64,000 bases of DNA from Polaromonas eurypsychrophila. Lineage in GTDB: Bacteria > Pseudomonadota > Gammaproteobacteria > Burkholderiales > Burkholderiaceae_C. The position numbers and the translations under genes were made by a program. The stretch lies in the NCBI RefSeq assembly GCF_014641715.1, contig NZ_BMIG01000015.1, positions 22,280 to 86,279 on the forward strand, in the 5' to 3' direction. Below, piece after piece: positions 1 to 9,090 of the stretch (its first letter is position 1; the number at the start of each line of letters is the position of its first letter). A model generated the notes under the pieces. It was not told the origin of the DNA, did no database searches, and saw only the letters and a program-made list of their open reading frames with translations.

Positions 1-470
1 TCGCTTCGGCATCGCGGGCTGCAAGGGCTGCGGCTTTGGCTTTGGCTTCTGCGTCGCGGGCGGCGACTAGTTCGCCCTTTTCTTTGGCCAAGGCATCGCG
101 CTGCGCTAAGGCTTCAGCTTTTGCTTTCGCTTCGGCATCACGACTGGCCAGGGCTGCGGCTTTGGCTTGCGCTTCAGCGTTGCGGGCTTCAGCTAGTTCA
201 GCCTTTCCTTTGGCCAGTGCGTCGCGCTGCGCCAAAGCATCAGTTTTTGCTTTCACTTCGACATCGAGGGCAGCAAGGGCTGCGGCTTTGGCTTGAGCTT
301 CGACGTTGCGGGCTTCAGCCAGTTCAGCCTTTTGTTCGGCTAGGGCGTCGCGCTGCGCCAAAGCATCAGTTTTTGCTTTCGCTTCGGTATCCAGAGCAGT
401 AAGGGCTGCGGCTCTGGCCGCAGATTCCTCTTCGAGCGCTGCAGTCAGCTTGGCATTCTCTCGGGTTAGC
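1..470. repeat. Tandem coiled-coil coding repeats (about 126-bp units), copy set 1
   Basis: The 3' visible part of the left-edge gene is made of tandem units encoding about 42 residues each (DALAKEKGEL...RDAEAKAKA...EALAQR). At DNA level the units are very close to those in the neighbouring gene at 2690-3415. Units here have drifted more (EARNVEA and DTEAKAKTD variants). Confidence 0.8.
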
Positions 471-1330
471 ACCTTGTGTTGCGCGAGTGCTTGGGCTTTG
501 GCCTTGGCCTTGGCCTTGGCGTCACGATTAGCTGTGAGTTTGCCCTTTTCTTTGGAGAGTGCTTCAATCTCGGTCTTGCGTTGGACAGCAAGCTGGGCTT
601 GCTGGTCTTGCGTTCGGCCCAAGGTGTCGATTTGGCTTTGCAGGGCGGTTTGCCAATCTTTGACAAACAGGGCGTGGCCGATAGCAGGATGGTTGCCTGC
701 CTGCACATGGACGCAGCGAAACTCCAAGGACGTCAAAAATTGTTCAATGGCAGGCAACGCAGCGTCGGGGTTGTCATCGGCATTGGGGTCTAGCCAAACC
801 CGCAGCCAGAGCACGCTCCAGCGCGCAAGCTCAACGCCGGCTCCGCGCAGAATGGGGAGCGCCGGCAGGCACTCAACGATGCCCCAGATGTTGTTGGCCG
901 AAGCGGCGGTTTGACAATCCGCCTGGCTCAGCAGATTGTCAAGGCGAGTACCAGAGCGCTGCGTCTGCGCAACGGTGCGAAGGTTGGGCCAGACGCCGGT
1001 AAGGCTTTCAGGGGCCATGAGGCCGTCTTCTTCGGGGTTGCTGGCCTGGTGGTAGGTGACGTGACCGTCTGTATCCGTGAGCAAGGCGCTGCTTGATAGC
1101 CAACCGGGGTTGGCAGCGCCGTACTGTGCCACCCAGCTGAGCCGCTCTGCATCGGCGTCGATGATCAGCGCGTTTGGCACTTGCCATTGGCGCCATTGGT
1201 GCATGTCGCCCTGGCCACTGCCAGCACCGATGTGAATAATGGCGCCCGGTGGGTTGAGCCTGCGAATCGCTTCGACAGCGCCTTGCGACCCGCCCCGGGA
1301 TGTGGGCTGTTTCGTGGGTAACAACATCAT
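1..1330 (-). CDS. Methyltransferase-like protein with long Ala/Lys/Glu-rich coiled coil (partial, C-terminus beyond window)
   Basis: Reading the minus strand from an ATG at 1330 gives 443 codons without a stop, running off the left edge. The ATG overlaps the TGA of the gene before it (ATGA), so it is translationally coupled. Residues about 25-200 contain a glycine-rich IIHIGAGSGQGD segment followed by IIDADAERL. That resembles the SAM-binding loop and acidic strand end of FkbM-like class I methyltransferases, though no catalytic residue can be assigned. From about residue 235 the protein becomes heptad-like coiled coil with repeats of DALAKEKGEL and RDAEAKAKA type, nearly identical to those in the upstream gene. 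It is the last visible gene of the secretion/glycosylation operon. The methyltransferase call is tentative; the open frame and coiled coil are clear. Confidence 0.75.
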   Translation of the reverse strand, partial: MMLLPTKQPTSRGGSQGAVEAIRRLNPPGAIIHIGAGSGQGDMHQWRQWQVPNALIIDADAERLSWVAQYGAANPGWLSSSALLTDTDGHVTYHQASNPEEDGLMAPESLTGVWPNLRTVAQTQRSGTRLDNLLSQADCQTAASANNIWGIVECLPALPILRGAGVELARWSVLWLRVWLDPNADDNPDAALPAIEQFLTSLEFRCVHVQAGNHPAIGHALFVKDWQTALQSQIDTLGRTQDQQAQLAVQRKTEIEALSKEKGKLTANRDAKAKAKAKAQALAQHKVLTRENAKLTAALEEESAARAAALTALDTEAKAKTDALAQRDALAEQKAELAEARNVEAQAKAAALAALDVEVKAKTDALAQRDALAKGKAELAEARNAEAQAKAAALASRDAEAKAKAEALAQRDALAKEKGELVAARDAEAKAKAAALAARDAEA

Positions 1331-4300
1331 TTACTCTTTCTCACCGCGCTTACAGCGCGCTTGGTTGCTGGTCGCGCCGTCTTGGCGTGCGGCTTATTGA
1401 CCGGCAGCTTATTGACAGGCGTTTTTTTAACAGGGGCTTCTATGGCGGCGGCTACGGCGGGCAAAGGTGCCGGCACTGGCGCCTGGTCGGGAGGTGGCGC
1501 GATCAGCTTACGGGGGGCAAGCCGCGATGCAACGATGCGTTGCATGTCCTTGAGCATTTTGGTCCAGTCGTCCCAGGGGCGCTGGAGTTGCACGCCCGTG
1601 GCTTTAAGCGCGGCCAGCATCGACGGAAGGCGGCTCAGCAGGGCCACAAGGAGCTTGCGATCGTTCTCAGAGACGCGCTGCCACACGCCAACGTCTATGG
1701 AGTTGGGCAAGGCAAATCGCAATTCGAGTTTGGGGCCGAAAGCATCATGGGCTTCAGCAAACCAGCCTTCTAATTGCGCGGGGCCTGTTTGCTCTGCAAA
1801 TTCAAATTTGGGGTGCAGTCCAAATTGCCCGGGGCGCACATTGGCGCAAGAAAGCCGAAACTCGAAGGTGGGCCAGCGCTGATCGCGATAGGCGGCATTG
1901 CCCAGGCTCAGCCAAAGCGATTCGTAGTTGGGGTCGACATATTCGCGCTTAAGGCCAATATGGTCGTAGCGCAGGGACGCCTTGGCGTGTTTTTCAATGA
2001 GTTCGATGAATCTGCCCAGGCCGGTTTTGAGTTGATCGGCGTTGAACTCGGCAGGGGCTTTGAGGGCGGCCGGGTTTTCTAGAGTACTCAATAGCAGGCG
2101 CGCCAGGGTCTTGAGCAGGTCAAAGTCGCTGAGGGCCAGGTCGCGCAGGGCCTCGGCTCTCTCGCGTGCGAATTCGGGGGTGGCGACCGGGATAAAGGTG
2201 AGCTCGGTCTGGCTGGCAGGTGCGCCAGGCCAGCGCAACAGCGGGCCGCTTGAGCCGGCCGGCCGGGAGAAGACGAAGCCGACAACGCCCTGGTCAAGAA
2301 TGGTCTCAAACTCAAACACCGGCAGACTGCGCCCGGTGGTTTCAAGGTTTTTCAGTTTCCACCGGGTCTGCGTGGCGCCCTCGCCTTGAACGCTGAGAAG
2401 TTCGAGACCTTCGTAGTCACAGTAGTTGGGGTTGCGCTTGAGCATGCGCTGCCAGCGGGCTTCGGCGGTTTCGAGTTGCTTTTGGCCTTCTTCGTGTTGA
2501 AGAACGTAGTTTTCAAGTTCTTGCTGCACCTTATAGAGTTGCAGCAGGAGCAGTTCGCCTTCTTGTGTGGCTTTCTCGAGCTTGGTTAAGCGGTCGGTGG
2601 CGAGTTTGGCTTGTTCGTCGCGGGCTTGGGTGAGCGCGGCGAGGTCTTTGCCCTTTGCGGCGAGGTCTGTGGTGCGCGCAGCCAGATCTTTCTCCAGCGC
2701 GTCGCGCCGGGCAGTCAGCGCTGATTTTTCTTTCGCTAGTGCGTCTCGCTGCGCCAAAGCTTCAGTTTTTGCTTTCGCTTCAGCATCACGACTGGCAAGG
2801 GCTGCGGCTTTGGCTTTCGCTTCAGCGTCACGGGCAGCTATGAGCTCGCCCTTTTCTCTGGCTAGGGCGTCTTTCGCCGCACTCAGGGCAGCGTTGGACT
2901 GGGTCAGGGTATCGAGCTGTTTTTGGGCGGCTTCATGCTTCAGAAAAATGGCCTCGAGTTCTTCCTGCACCTGATGGAGTTGCAGCAGGAGCAGTTCGCC
3001 TTCTTGCGTGGATTCCTTGAGCTTGGCTTGGCGCTCGCTGGCGAGTTTGGCTTGTTCGTCGCGGGCTTGGGTAAGCACGGCGACGTCTTTCTCCAGCGCG
3101 TCGCGTCGGGCAGTCAGCGCTGATTTTTCTTTCGCTAGTGCGTCTCGCTGCGCCAAAGCTTCAGTTTTTGCTTTCGCTTCAGCATCACGACTGGCAAGGG
3201 CTGCAGCTTTGGCTTGCGCTTCAGCGTCTCGGGCAGCAGCGAGCTCACCCTTTTCTTTGGCCAGTGCGTCGCGCTGCGCCAACGCTTCAGCTTTTGCTTG
3301 CGCTTCGGCATCACGACTGGCAAGGGCTGCGGCTTTGGCTTGCGCTTCAGCGTCTCGGGCGGCGGCGAGTTCGCCCTTTTCTTTGGCCAGTGCGTCTTTC
3401 GCTCCGCTCAGGGCGGTGTTAGATTGGGTCAGCATGTCGAGCCGCTTATTGGCGGCTTCATGCTTGAGAAAAACGCCCTCAAGTTCTTCCTGCACTTGAT
3501 GGAGTTGCAGCAGGAGTAGCTGGCTTTCTTTCGTGGATTCTTGGAGCTTGATTTCGCTATTTTCTAGCTGCTGCAGATGGCTGGCGTGCAGGGCCGCATA
3601 ACGCGTGTTGACGGTGTCGAGTTCTTCCCGGGCGGCCTGGGCTTGCTGCAATTCGACGGTGCGATCACGCAGGCTGCGGTAGCTGGCGATGATTTCCTCT
3701 GGTGGGAGCACCAGGGTGCCGACGTTTGGCGCTGCTTGTGTTTCTGCTTCTTCTTCGCCCAGGCGCGTGAGGGTGGCGGCAAGTTCGTGCTGCAGGCTTG
3801 TGGCCTGCGGGTAGTTTTGGCACAGCTGATGCGCCAGGTAGAGCGCGAGTGCGTCTTGTTCGGGGTAGCCTTGGCCAAGTGCAGCGTTTGCAGCGCTGAG
3901 CGGCAGCTTCCACTTGGCCGCGCAGTGCTCAATCAATGCCTGCGGGTGCTGGGCGCATTCGCGGGAATCAACCAGCATGCTGCGTTGCGGATGACGATGA
4001 TGAAAGCGCAACAGTTCTTGATGATGCTGCTGCCAGGTGGTCATCACCGCGTCAACAGATACGGTTTCGGTGTCCGCGGCCATGGCGCTGGCCAGCATTT
4101 GCTGTGGAGTTACACAGACCAGTACAAACTTGAGTCGGAGCTCGAATTGGGACCAGAAGTCAAGCAGCCAGGTGCTGCGCGCATCCGCCCAACCCCAAAC
4201 CTTTGACTTGATGTTGGCGATGAAGATTTCGTTTGCGAGTTGCTCCCAGAGCCGCCCGGGGCTACTGATGGGTTGGCAGCCGGGCGCGTCTTCGGCGGCC

Positions 4301-4449
4301 ATGGACATGACCTGCTCGTGCCATAGGGCCATGTCGATGGGGTCGTCGCGTTTGACGGTTTGGGGGCAGGCTAAGCCGGCTTGCTGCAGGAGATGGGCAA
4401 CGGGGTGCAGGTCAGTCTGACTGGCGCCGGTTATGCAAATGGTTTTCAT
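1327..4449 (-). CDS. Sulfotransferase-like protein with giant repetitive coiled coil
   Basis: 1040 residues. The N-terminal 190 residues have the layout of a sulfotransferase fold: an opening strand-loop (CITGASQTDLHPV), a KVWGWADARSTWLLDFW segment like the WGWKDPR motif of that family, then FVLVCVTP and SMLVDSREC. The 5'-phosphosulfate loop is poorly conserved, so activity is doubtful. Residues about 250-670 are coiled coil with three modules starting ELLLLQLHQVQEELE (near 310, 486 and 632). Tandem 42-residue Ala/Lys/Glu units lie between them. Residues 670-960 form an unrecognised globular domain with Trp/Phe-rich strands, and the tail is Pro/Lys-rich (VNKLPVNKPHAK). Start and stop overlap both neighbours by 4 bases, so it belongs to the operon. 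Possible roles are a scaffold for the modifying enzymes or a modifying enzyme itself. Confidence 0.7.
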   Translation of the reverse strand: MKTICITGASQTDLHPVAHLLQQAGLACPQTVKRDDPIDMALWHEQVMSMAAEDAPGCQPISSPGRLWEQLANEIFIANIKSKVWGWADARSTWLLDFWSQFELRLKFVLVCVTPQQMLASAMAADTETVSVDAVMTTWQQHHQELLRFHHRHPQRSMLVDSRECAQHPQALIEHCAAKWKLPLSAANAALGQGYPEQDALALYLAHQLCQNYPQATSLQHELAATLTRLGEEEAETQAAPNVGTLVLPPEEIIASYRSLRDRTVELQQAQAAREELDTVNTRYAALHASHLQQLENSEIKLQESTKESQLLLLQLHQVQEELEGVFLKHEAANKRLDMLTQSNTALSGAKDALAKEKGELAAARDAEAQAKAAALASRDAEAQAKAEALAQRDALAKEKGELAAARDAEAQAKAAALASRDAEAKAKTEALAQRDALAKEKSALTARRDALEKDVAVLTQARDEQAKLASERQAKLKESTQEGELLLLQLHQVQEELEAIFLKHEAAQKQLDTLTQSNAALSAAKDALAREKGELIAARDAEAKAKAAALASRDAEAKAKTEALAQRDALAKEKSALTARRDALEKDLAARTTDLAAKGKDLAALTQARDEQAKLATDRLTKLEKATQEGELLLLQLYKVQQELENYVLQHEEGQKQLETAEARWQRMLKRNPNYCDYEGLELLSVQGEGATQTRWKLKNLETTGRSLPVFEFETILDQGVVGFVFSRPAGSSGPLLRWPGAPASQTELTFIPVATPEFARERAEALRDLALSDFDLLKTLARLLLSTLENPAALKAPAEFNADQLKTGLGRFIELIEKHAKASLRYDHIGLKREYVDPNYESLWLSLGNAAYRDQRWPTFEFRLSCANVRPGQFGLHPKFEFAEQTGPAQLEGWFAEAHDAFGPKLELRFALPNSIDVGVWQRVSENDRKLLVALLSRLPSMLAALKATGVQLQRPWDDWTKMLKDMQRIVASRLAPRKLIAPPPDQAPVPAPLPAVAAAIEAPVKKTPVNKLPVNKPHAKTARPATKRAVSAVRKSK
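2690..3415. repeat. Tandem coiled-coil coding repeats (about 126-bp units), copy set 2
   Basis: Two clusters (about 2690-2880 and 3095-3415) inside the sulfotransferase-like gene repeat the same 42-residue unit with near-identical DNA. The longer segment carrying the QLHQVQEELE module plus the Ala/Lys/Glu units is itself duplicated within the gene. Units match those in the adjacent gene at 1-470, which suggests duplication or gene conversion between the two. Confidence 0.8.
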
Positions 4450-6395
4450 GCGAGTCTTTCTGTGTTGTCCATATCGGCGGATTCGCGCCGTTTTCGGGCG
4501 CTATCGAGCGCTTTTGCTACTTCACCCGAGACGAAATCTAGCATGAGGCGTTCACAGCCTGATGCTTGTTGGGAGCTTACCGAACTGGCCTGCCGACTTG
4601 CGAGGCTGACCATGCGCTGTGCAACCTGTTCGACGTCGGCATCGAACCATCGCTCTTTGCCGCTGGCCCCGGGATGGTCCCCCACTTTGATTCGCACCAG
4701 CCGACCTTTGACTGGATAGACGCGGGGGCCATAGGCAAAGTCGCGGGTGCCTGAGTAGTCCGAGACGATGACAGATTTGCCCAGCAGCATGGCTTCAGCC
4801 ACGCCGCGGCCAAAGCCTTCGGCCCGGTGCAGGGACACATAGCAGTCGCAGGCCGCATAGAGCGCCAGCAGTTCGTGGCGGCTCAGGGACTGGTCGATCA
4901 AAATAATGCGTTTGTCCGCGGCAATCTCAGCTTGGAGCTGGCGCCAGTTGGGATCGTCGGGGGAGGTATGCATGACCTTGATGACCAGGCCCACATCTTT
5001 ACGGTTGCCAGGAAACGCGGCTCGGAATGCACGAAGGCTGGCCCAAGGGTTTTTGCGCTCGGTGGTGGAATCGAAGTCGAACGAAAAGTAGAACAGGTAG
5101 GTGTGCTCTGGAAGCGCGAAATGAGGGCGGCCAAAATCGCTTGAAGCGTCTACGTTCAGGGCGTCGAGCGTGACGGCCAGCGGGACTTGGCGCACCGGCA
5201 CGGGCGCGCTCTTGCGGTAGGCGTCGCTGGTGTATTGGGAGGCAGCCCAGATCTCATCGACCAGGGCGTAGGCATCGGCCCGGGCCTTGGGCCACACAGG
5301 CAACTCCCAGGGCCACCAGCCGATGTTGTAGCGGCCGTCGAAAAGGGACCGGCCATGGAGCAAAAACACCCTGACGGTTTCCATGCCGGTGATGCAGAAG
5401 AGGTTAATGTCGTAGGGGAGTTCGTCTGACACCCGGCCCTGCGGGGTGGTGTCTTGTTGCGACACGTTGGCGCCCGGAGCGAAATTGAAAATGCTGAACG
5501 AAATGCCGGCGTTTTCGAGGCAGGCAGCGGCGTTGCGCAGGTCTTCGCCAAGGGCGTCGCCGATCAGGTTGACGCCGCAGCCCCGCGCAGGCGCAAAGCA
5601 ATGACTGGGGGCGGCCTTGCGCTGGAGTGATTTTTTTCGGCTCTGAATGTTACGCAAGGTTGCGGTACCCTGCAATGCAAACCATTTGGCGTATTTGGCA
5701 ACGCCCGCCGTCGAAGTCAATGGAAAAGCCGAGTTCAAGTTGGGCAGGTAGCGCCACAACAACCAGGCGTCGCGTCTGAGCCGGATGCCGGGCAGGTTTT
5801 TGAAAAGCCAGGCCAATTGCTGCGGGAGTAAAAAGCTCCCAAAATCTTGTTCATCGAACCAGACAAAATAGAACCAAGCAATGAAGCGCCCGCGCTGGAC
5901 TCGATCATCGAGCGGAAATATTTTTTGAAGATCAGGCCGGCCAAACCACAGGTGCGCCATCAGTCGGGAGATGGGCAGGGCCGGGTTCTCGGGAAAACGG
6001 GGGTCCAGTTCGGCGAAGGTGTAGCGCTGCCACTCGGGGGCGTCCCAGCCTATCTGGAGTTCCTTTCGCCCGCTTTGCAGATACCAGCAGACGAGCTTTG
6101 AGCGGCCTTCGGCGGTAGAGATGTCAAAGGCGGCTTGCAGGTCGGGGCGATTTTCGCGGATGGCAAACAGGAGGCGAGAAAGGCCCTCACTTCCATGGTG
6201 CTTGTCAGGCACATCCAGGCTCGCATAAGACAGGCCGTTCCAGAGCAACAACATGGCTCGCGTGACCGGATGGGACACACCGGCGCGATGCTGCGGAAGG
6301 TCTTCAAAAAGGCTGCTGATGGAACCGGGTGTGCGCCAGCCCCCCTGCCCTGCCTGAGCGGTTGGCGTGACGGCAGATGCTTCGCGTTGGGTCAT
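4446..6395 (-). CDS. GT4-type glycosyltransferase with N-terminal repeat region
   Basis: 649 residues. The C-terminal half is a GT-B retaining glycosyltransferase of the GT4 (group 1) type: NIGWWPWELP near 357, EIWAASQYTSDAYR near 381, and the E-x7-E nucleotide-sugar motif in HRAEGFGRGVAEAMLLG (E526 and E534). The N-terminal 250 residues carry three degenerate repeats of about 40 residues (near 70, 142 and 206), each with an R-x-DLQ or LPNLNSAF core and ending in a W-F/Y-rich stretch. I do not recognise this domain; it may bind an acceptor or partner. It overlaps both neighbours by 4 bases (ATGA). Likely role: adding a sugar in the cytosol during modification of the exported protein or another surface glycan. 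Donor and acceptor are unknown. Confidence 0.85.
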   Translation of the reverse strand: MTQREASAVTPTAQAGQGGWRTPGSISSLFEDLPQHRAGVSHPVTRAMLLLWNGLSYASLDVPDKHHGSEGLSRLLFAIRENRPDLQAAFDISTAEGRSKLVCWYLQSGRKELQIGWDAPEWQRYTFAELDPRFPENPALPISRLMAHLWFGRPDLQKIFPLDDRVQRGRFIAWFYFVWFDEQDFGSFLLPQQLAWLFKNLPGIRLRRDAWLLWRYLPNLNSAFPLTSTAGVAKYAKWFALQGTATLRNIQSRKKSLQRKAAPSHCFAPARGCGVNLIGDALGEDLRNAAACLENAGISFSIFNFAPGANVSQQDTTPQGRVSDELPYDINLFCITGMETVRVFLLHGRSLFDGRYNIGWWPWELPVWPKARADAYALVDEIWAASQYTSDAYRKSAPVPVRQVPLAVTLDALNVDASSDFGRPHFALPEHTYLFYFSFDFDSTTERKNPWASLRAFRAAFPGNRKDVGLVIKVMHTSPDDPNWRQLQAEIAADKRIILIDQSLSRHELLALYAACDCYVSLHRAEGFGRGVAEAMLLGKSVIVSDYSGTRDFAYGPRVYPVKGRLVRIKVGDHPGASGKERWFDADVEQVAQRMVSLASRQASSVSSQQASGCERLMLDFVSGEVAKALDSARKRRESADMDNTERLA

Positions 6396-7486
6396 GGATG
6401 ACTCGTTGCACTATCGGCATTGGCGATTGGCATGGGGCGCAGGGGAAAGCCATGGGCCAGAATTTCACTTTCAAGCAGTGCATTCAAGGCCGGCAGGGTT
6501 GCCTCCGAGATGAAGGCATCGCTAGCAAAGCCCATGCCTGATTTGATGATCTCCCCAAGCTCTCGAACCGGTCGGGCGTGCGCGTCACGCAGATCGACAC
6601 AGTTTGGGAGTTGGGCCAGTACGGACTGGTTGGAACGGGCGGCGGGCGAATTAAAAAATGCCTTGGCGCGATCAAGCAGCGCGGGTTGGCGTCGCTGATA
6701 GACCTCACACAGTTGGGACTCAAGTTGCTCGACACGTACCAACTCGACATCTCCCGCGATCACGGGCTGGGTTTGAAAGTGAATGTCTGAAAAATCGCGA
6801 TGCAGGGTAAGGTAATCAAGAAAGTCCTGGAACGTCAGCTCGCCCCAGACGTCGGTTTGGTGCCCGAACCGCCAGCGATAAACGTCATGCCCGGTGCATA
6901 GCGTCGGCTGATAGAAAAGCGAAGCAACCTTGTCAACGAAGGCGGACACCAGGCGCCGGTAGGGATCGCGCACGACATTGATCTTGAATTGCGGCGGGCG
7001 ATCTATGGTCAGGGGAAAGACGGTGGGAGCTCTGTGGATTGTTTTGTCAGCGCGCTGTGGATTTATTTCATCCGCATGCAAGGCAAAGAACAGGTGGCGA
7101 AGCGATGTACAGGCGCTTTTGGGATTGTAGAAAACGGCGTAGTTGAACGCGGCGGAGTACATCGAATGCTGGGCGTCGCGACCATCGATCTGGGCCGCGG
7201 CAAGTCGCTGGCCGGTGCCAGAGCAACGAAGTTCAATGGGGGTGCCGATGGCGAGTGGCTGGAGCCATTGGCACCCGAGCTTCCAAGCCGGGGGCTGACT
7301 GCCAGCGGCGGGGTGGGGATACGTTTTTTGCAGTAATTGGCCACCCACCATCACGTCGACCAGCGGCGGATCACCGCTTGTGTTTTGTTGGGTGAACCAG
7401 CCCGACAGGCTGGTCTGCGTGCCCTCCAGACTGGTGTACATGACCTGCTGGGCGGGCACTGGCGCGGGAGAGCTAATGACCGACAT
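6392..7486 (-). CDS. Sulfotransferase (PAPS-dependent carbohydrate sulfotransferase-like)
   Basis: 364 residues. The 5'-phosphosulfate-binding loop reads NPKSACTSLRHLF (residues 121-133) and the 3'-phosphate-binding motif reads VVRDPYRRLVSAF (171-183). This is the pattern of the Sulfotransfer_2 family, which moves sulfate from PAPS to sugars. The first 110 residues are a separate beta-rich part. It overlaps the next gene by 4 bases and the previous one by 14. With the neighbouring glycosyltransferases it suggests sulfated glycans on a surface product. No PAPS synthesis genes are in the window. The family call is strong; the substrate is inference. Confidence 0.85.
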   Translation of the reverse strand: MSVISSPAPVPAQQVMYTSLEGTQTSLSGWFTQQNTSGDPPLVDVMVGGQLLQKTYPHPAAGSQPPAWKLGCQWLQPLAIGTPIELRCSGTGQRLAAAQIDGRDAQHSMYSAAFNYAVFYNPKSACTSLRHLFFALHADEINPQRADKTIHRAPTVFPLTIDRPPQFKINVVRDPYRRLVSAFVDKVASLFYQPTLCTGHDVYRWRFGHQTDVWGELTFQDFLDYLTLHRDFSDIHFQTQPVIAGDVELVRVEQLESQLCEVYQRRQPALLDRAKAFFNSPAARSNQSVLAQLPNCVDLRDAHARPVRELGEIIKSGMGFASDAFISEATLPALNALLESEILAHGFPLRPMPIANADSATSHP

Positions 7487-8405
7487 GCTCTTCTACTTCA
7501 CTTTGCGAATGAACCATGGGGGGCGCGCCGCACAGTTGCAGACGAGTCGGCATGGCGGTGGCATGCGTTTGCCGAGCCCAGGCCCTGCCGTGTACCAGCG
7601 CAACATAGGTGCGGCAGTAATTGAGCCAACACCCGGCAAGCCAGTTGTCCTGGGTGGCGATGGCCTTGTCTTTGATGGCGCTCAGGGTCTTGAGATGCTC
7701 ATTGGGTGCCGGGGTGTCGGCTTCTCGGGCAAGGTACTTGAAGGCTTTGTATTTGTCGCCATGGAGGATCAGGAACAGGCCAAAGAGCCGCTCAATGATG
7801 AACGGCAGGTAGGACGCTTCAGCGTGCATGCTACGAGGATCAGCCAGTGAAGAGAACAGCACAATGCGCGCGGGTGGCAGCAAATTGGCTTGAGCTTGGG
7901 CCAATGCATCGCCAACGAAGCGCAAGTAGTTCTGCCAAAAATCAGGGGTGGCGACAAAATAATTGGCGGCAGCAAACAGCCACGATGGCGACAGCTCGTC
8001 GAGGCTTGCGGTGGGCAGGCCGGCAGCCTGCAGAAAATCAAAGGAGAGATTGAGAAAGTCAGGGTGTGCGGTTTCACCCTGGCACCAGAGATTGTGAAAG
8101 AGCGCCTCTGTTTCGGGAAACGGGTTACAGAAGTAAACGTCGTAGCCGGGGTTGACGCGGATGGTGTTGATGAGTTCCTGACCGCTGAGGCCGGTCTTTT
8201 GGCTGAATTTCCAGGACAAGGCGCCCCAGAGATCAACGCCCTCGGCCAGCCCGCTGGCAGCAATTTTGCGAAAGACATTGAACTCAAGCAAGGGGCTTGA
8301 GTCGCCCGTGTTGTCGTAGGCAACGAAGGCCGGGTCGAGCTGCGCTACCTGCTCCGGATGGTAATGAATCTGGAATATGCGGATGTGCGGGGCGACGGCG
8401 CTCAT
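7473..8405 (-). CDS. Conserved protein of glycosylation/surface-polysaccharide loci, function unknown
   Basis: 310 residues when started at the ATG at 8405, which lies 7 bases after the stop of the upstream gene. A longer frame reaches 8534 but would overlap that gene by 122 bases, so I reject it. The sequence opens HIRIFQIHYHPEQVAQLDPAF, followed by DNTG, LWGALSWKFSQKTGLSG and NPGYDVYFCNPFP. The block order resembles proteins I have seen encoded beside glycosyltransferases in capsule and glycan loci, but I cannot name a family. No membrane segment or signal peptide is seen. The C-terminus overlaps the sulfotransferase start by 14 bases. A nucleotide-sugar-handling or transferase role is possible but unproven. 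Confidence 0.6.
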   Translation of the reverse strand: MSAVAPHIRIFQIHYHPEQVAQLDPAFVAYDNTGDSSPLLEFNVFRKIAASGLAEGVDLWGALSWKFSQKTGLSGQELINTIRVNPGYDVYFCNPFPETEALFHNLWCQGETAHPDFLNLSFDFLQAAGLPTASLDELSPSWLFAAANYFVATPDFWQNYLRFVGDALAQAQANLLPPARIVLFSSLADPRSMHAEASYLPFIIERLFGLFLILHGDKYKAFKYLAREADTPAPNEHLKTLSAIKDKAIATQDNWLAGCWLNYCRTYVALVHGRAWARQTHATAMPTRLQLCGAPPMVHSQSEVEEHVGH

Positions 8406-8412
8406 TAGGGGC

Positions 8413-9090
8413 TCACGAAAACAAGGCCAGTAGTTTGGGACTCTGTACGCGCCCGCCCAGCTGTGCGGCAGCGCGCTGCCGATAAAGCGCGCGGTCGCCG
8501 GGATCGACAGCGGCGTGTTCTTTGTCCCAGTCAACCTCCATCAGCACGGCGTTCGGGTCGTAACAATATTGGTCGTCGCCAAGGGCGAGCACGGTGAGCT
8601 CGACATCGGCATAGTGGCGCTGGTAGGCTGGGTGGAACAGGTCGCCGCCGTAGTTGGCGTCGGCCCAGTCTCTTGTGGCGAGCCCAAAACCGGCCAGGGC
8701 GCCCATCCACTTGCCGTCGTTGAATCCATGCAAACCTTTGCCGGACTTGCGCAGGGCGTCAAGGGCAAGCTTGAGCCAATGGCGGCCAGCGAATGCGTCT
8801 TGGGCAACATAGGCTACGGAGGCGCTTTGGGTGCGGCGATAAGTTTGATTGATGATCGAAATGAACCCTTGGCGATCACAGTCTTGAATGGCGAGCAACA
8901 AGCCGCCGACGCCGGCGCGCGCGGCAAGTTGCCGGGCGCTGCGCTCGGCTGCCGCTCGGTCGATGTAGGGCATGATCACCAGCGTTTCGACCGGTGGCAG
9001 GAGCAACTCGACGGCACCGGCGTCTTGAGCGCGTAGCTCCATAAACCGGGTGGTGAGTGTTTTTGGCTGGGGTGCAGGCACGGGGCTCAT
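8413..9090 (-). CDS. Small GT-A-like glycosyltransferase-type protein
   Basis: 225 residues. An early strand VETLVIMPYIDRAAAERSARQL is followed by LLLAIQDCDRQGFISIINQTYRRTQSASVAYVAQDAFAG. This looks like the N-terminal Rossmann-type half of GT-A transferases, with a VAYVAQDAFAG metal/nucleotide region. The second half holds GKWMGALAGFGLA and VELTVLALGDDQYCYDPNAVLMEVDWDKE. It is short for a full transferase and no classical DxD is visible. Its ATG overlaps the stop of the GT41 gene by 1 base. Probably a partner or second transferase in the same modification pathway; the specific reaction is unknown. Confidence 0.6.
   Translation of the reverse strand: MSPVPAPQPKTLTTRFMELRAQDAGAVELLLPPVETLVIMPYIDRAAAERSARQLAARAGVGGLLLAIQDCDRQGFISIINQTYRRTQSASVAYVAQDAFAGRHWLKLALDALRKSGKGLHGFNDGKWMGALAGFGLATRDWADANYGGDLFHPAYQRHYADVELTVLALGDDQYCYDPNAVLMEVDWDKEHAAVDPGDRALYRQRAAAQLGGRVQSPKLLALFS

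Noticed and set aside
36..914. Several Ala/Ser-rich plus-strand open frames near the left edge
   Set aside because: They are antisense shadows of the coiled-coil repeats on the minus strand; that strand has one continuous coupled frame from 1330 to 1.
1..3500. CRISPR-like array
   Set aside because: The repeats are protein-coding, contiguous without spacers and vary by codon-level substitutions. No CRISPR array or cas gene is seen in the window.
8405..8534. Upstream extension of the unknown gene at 7473-8405
   Set aside because: It would overlap the GT-A-like gene by 122 bases; the ATG at 8405 sits 7 bases after that gene's stop.
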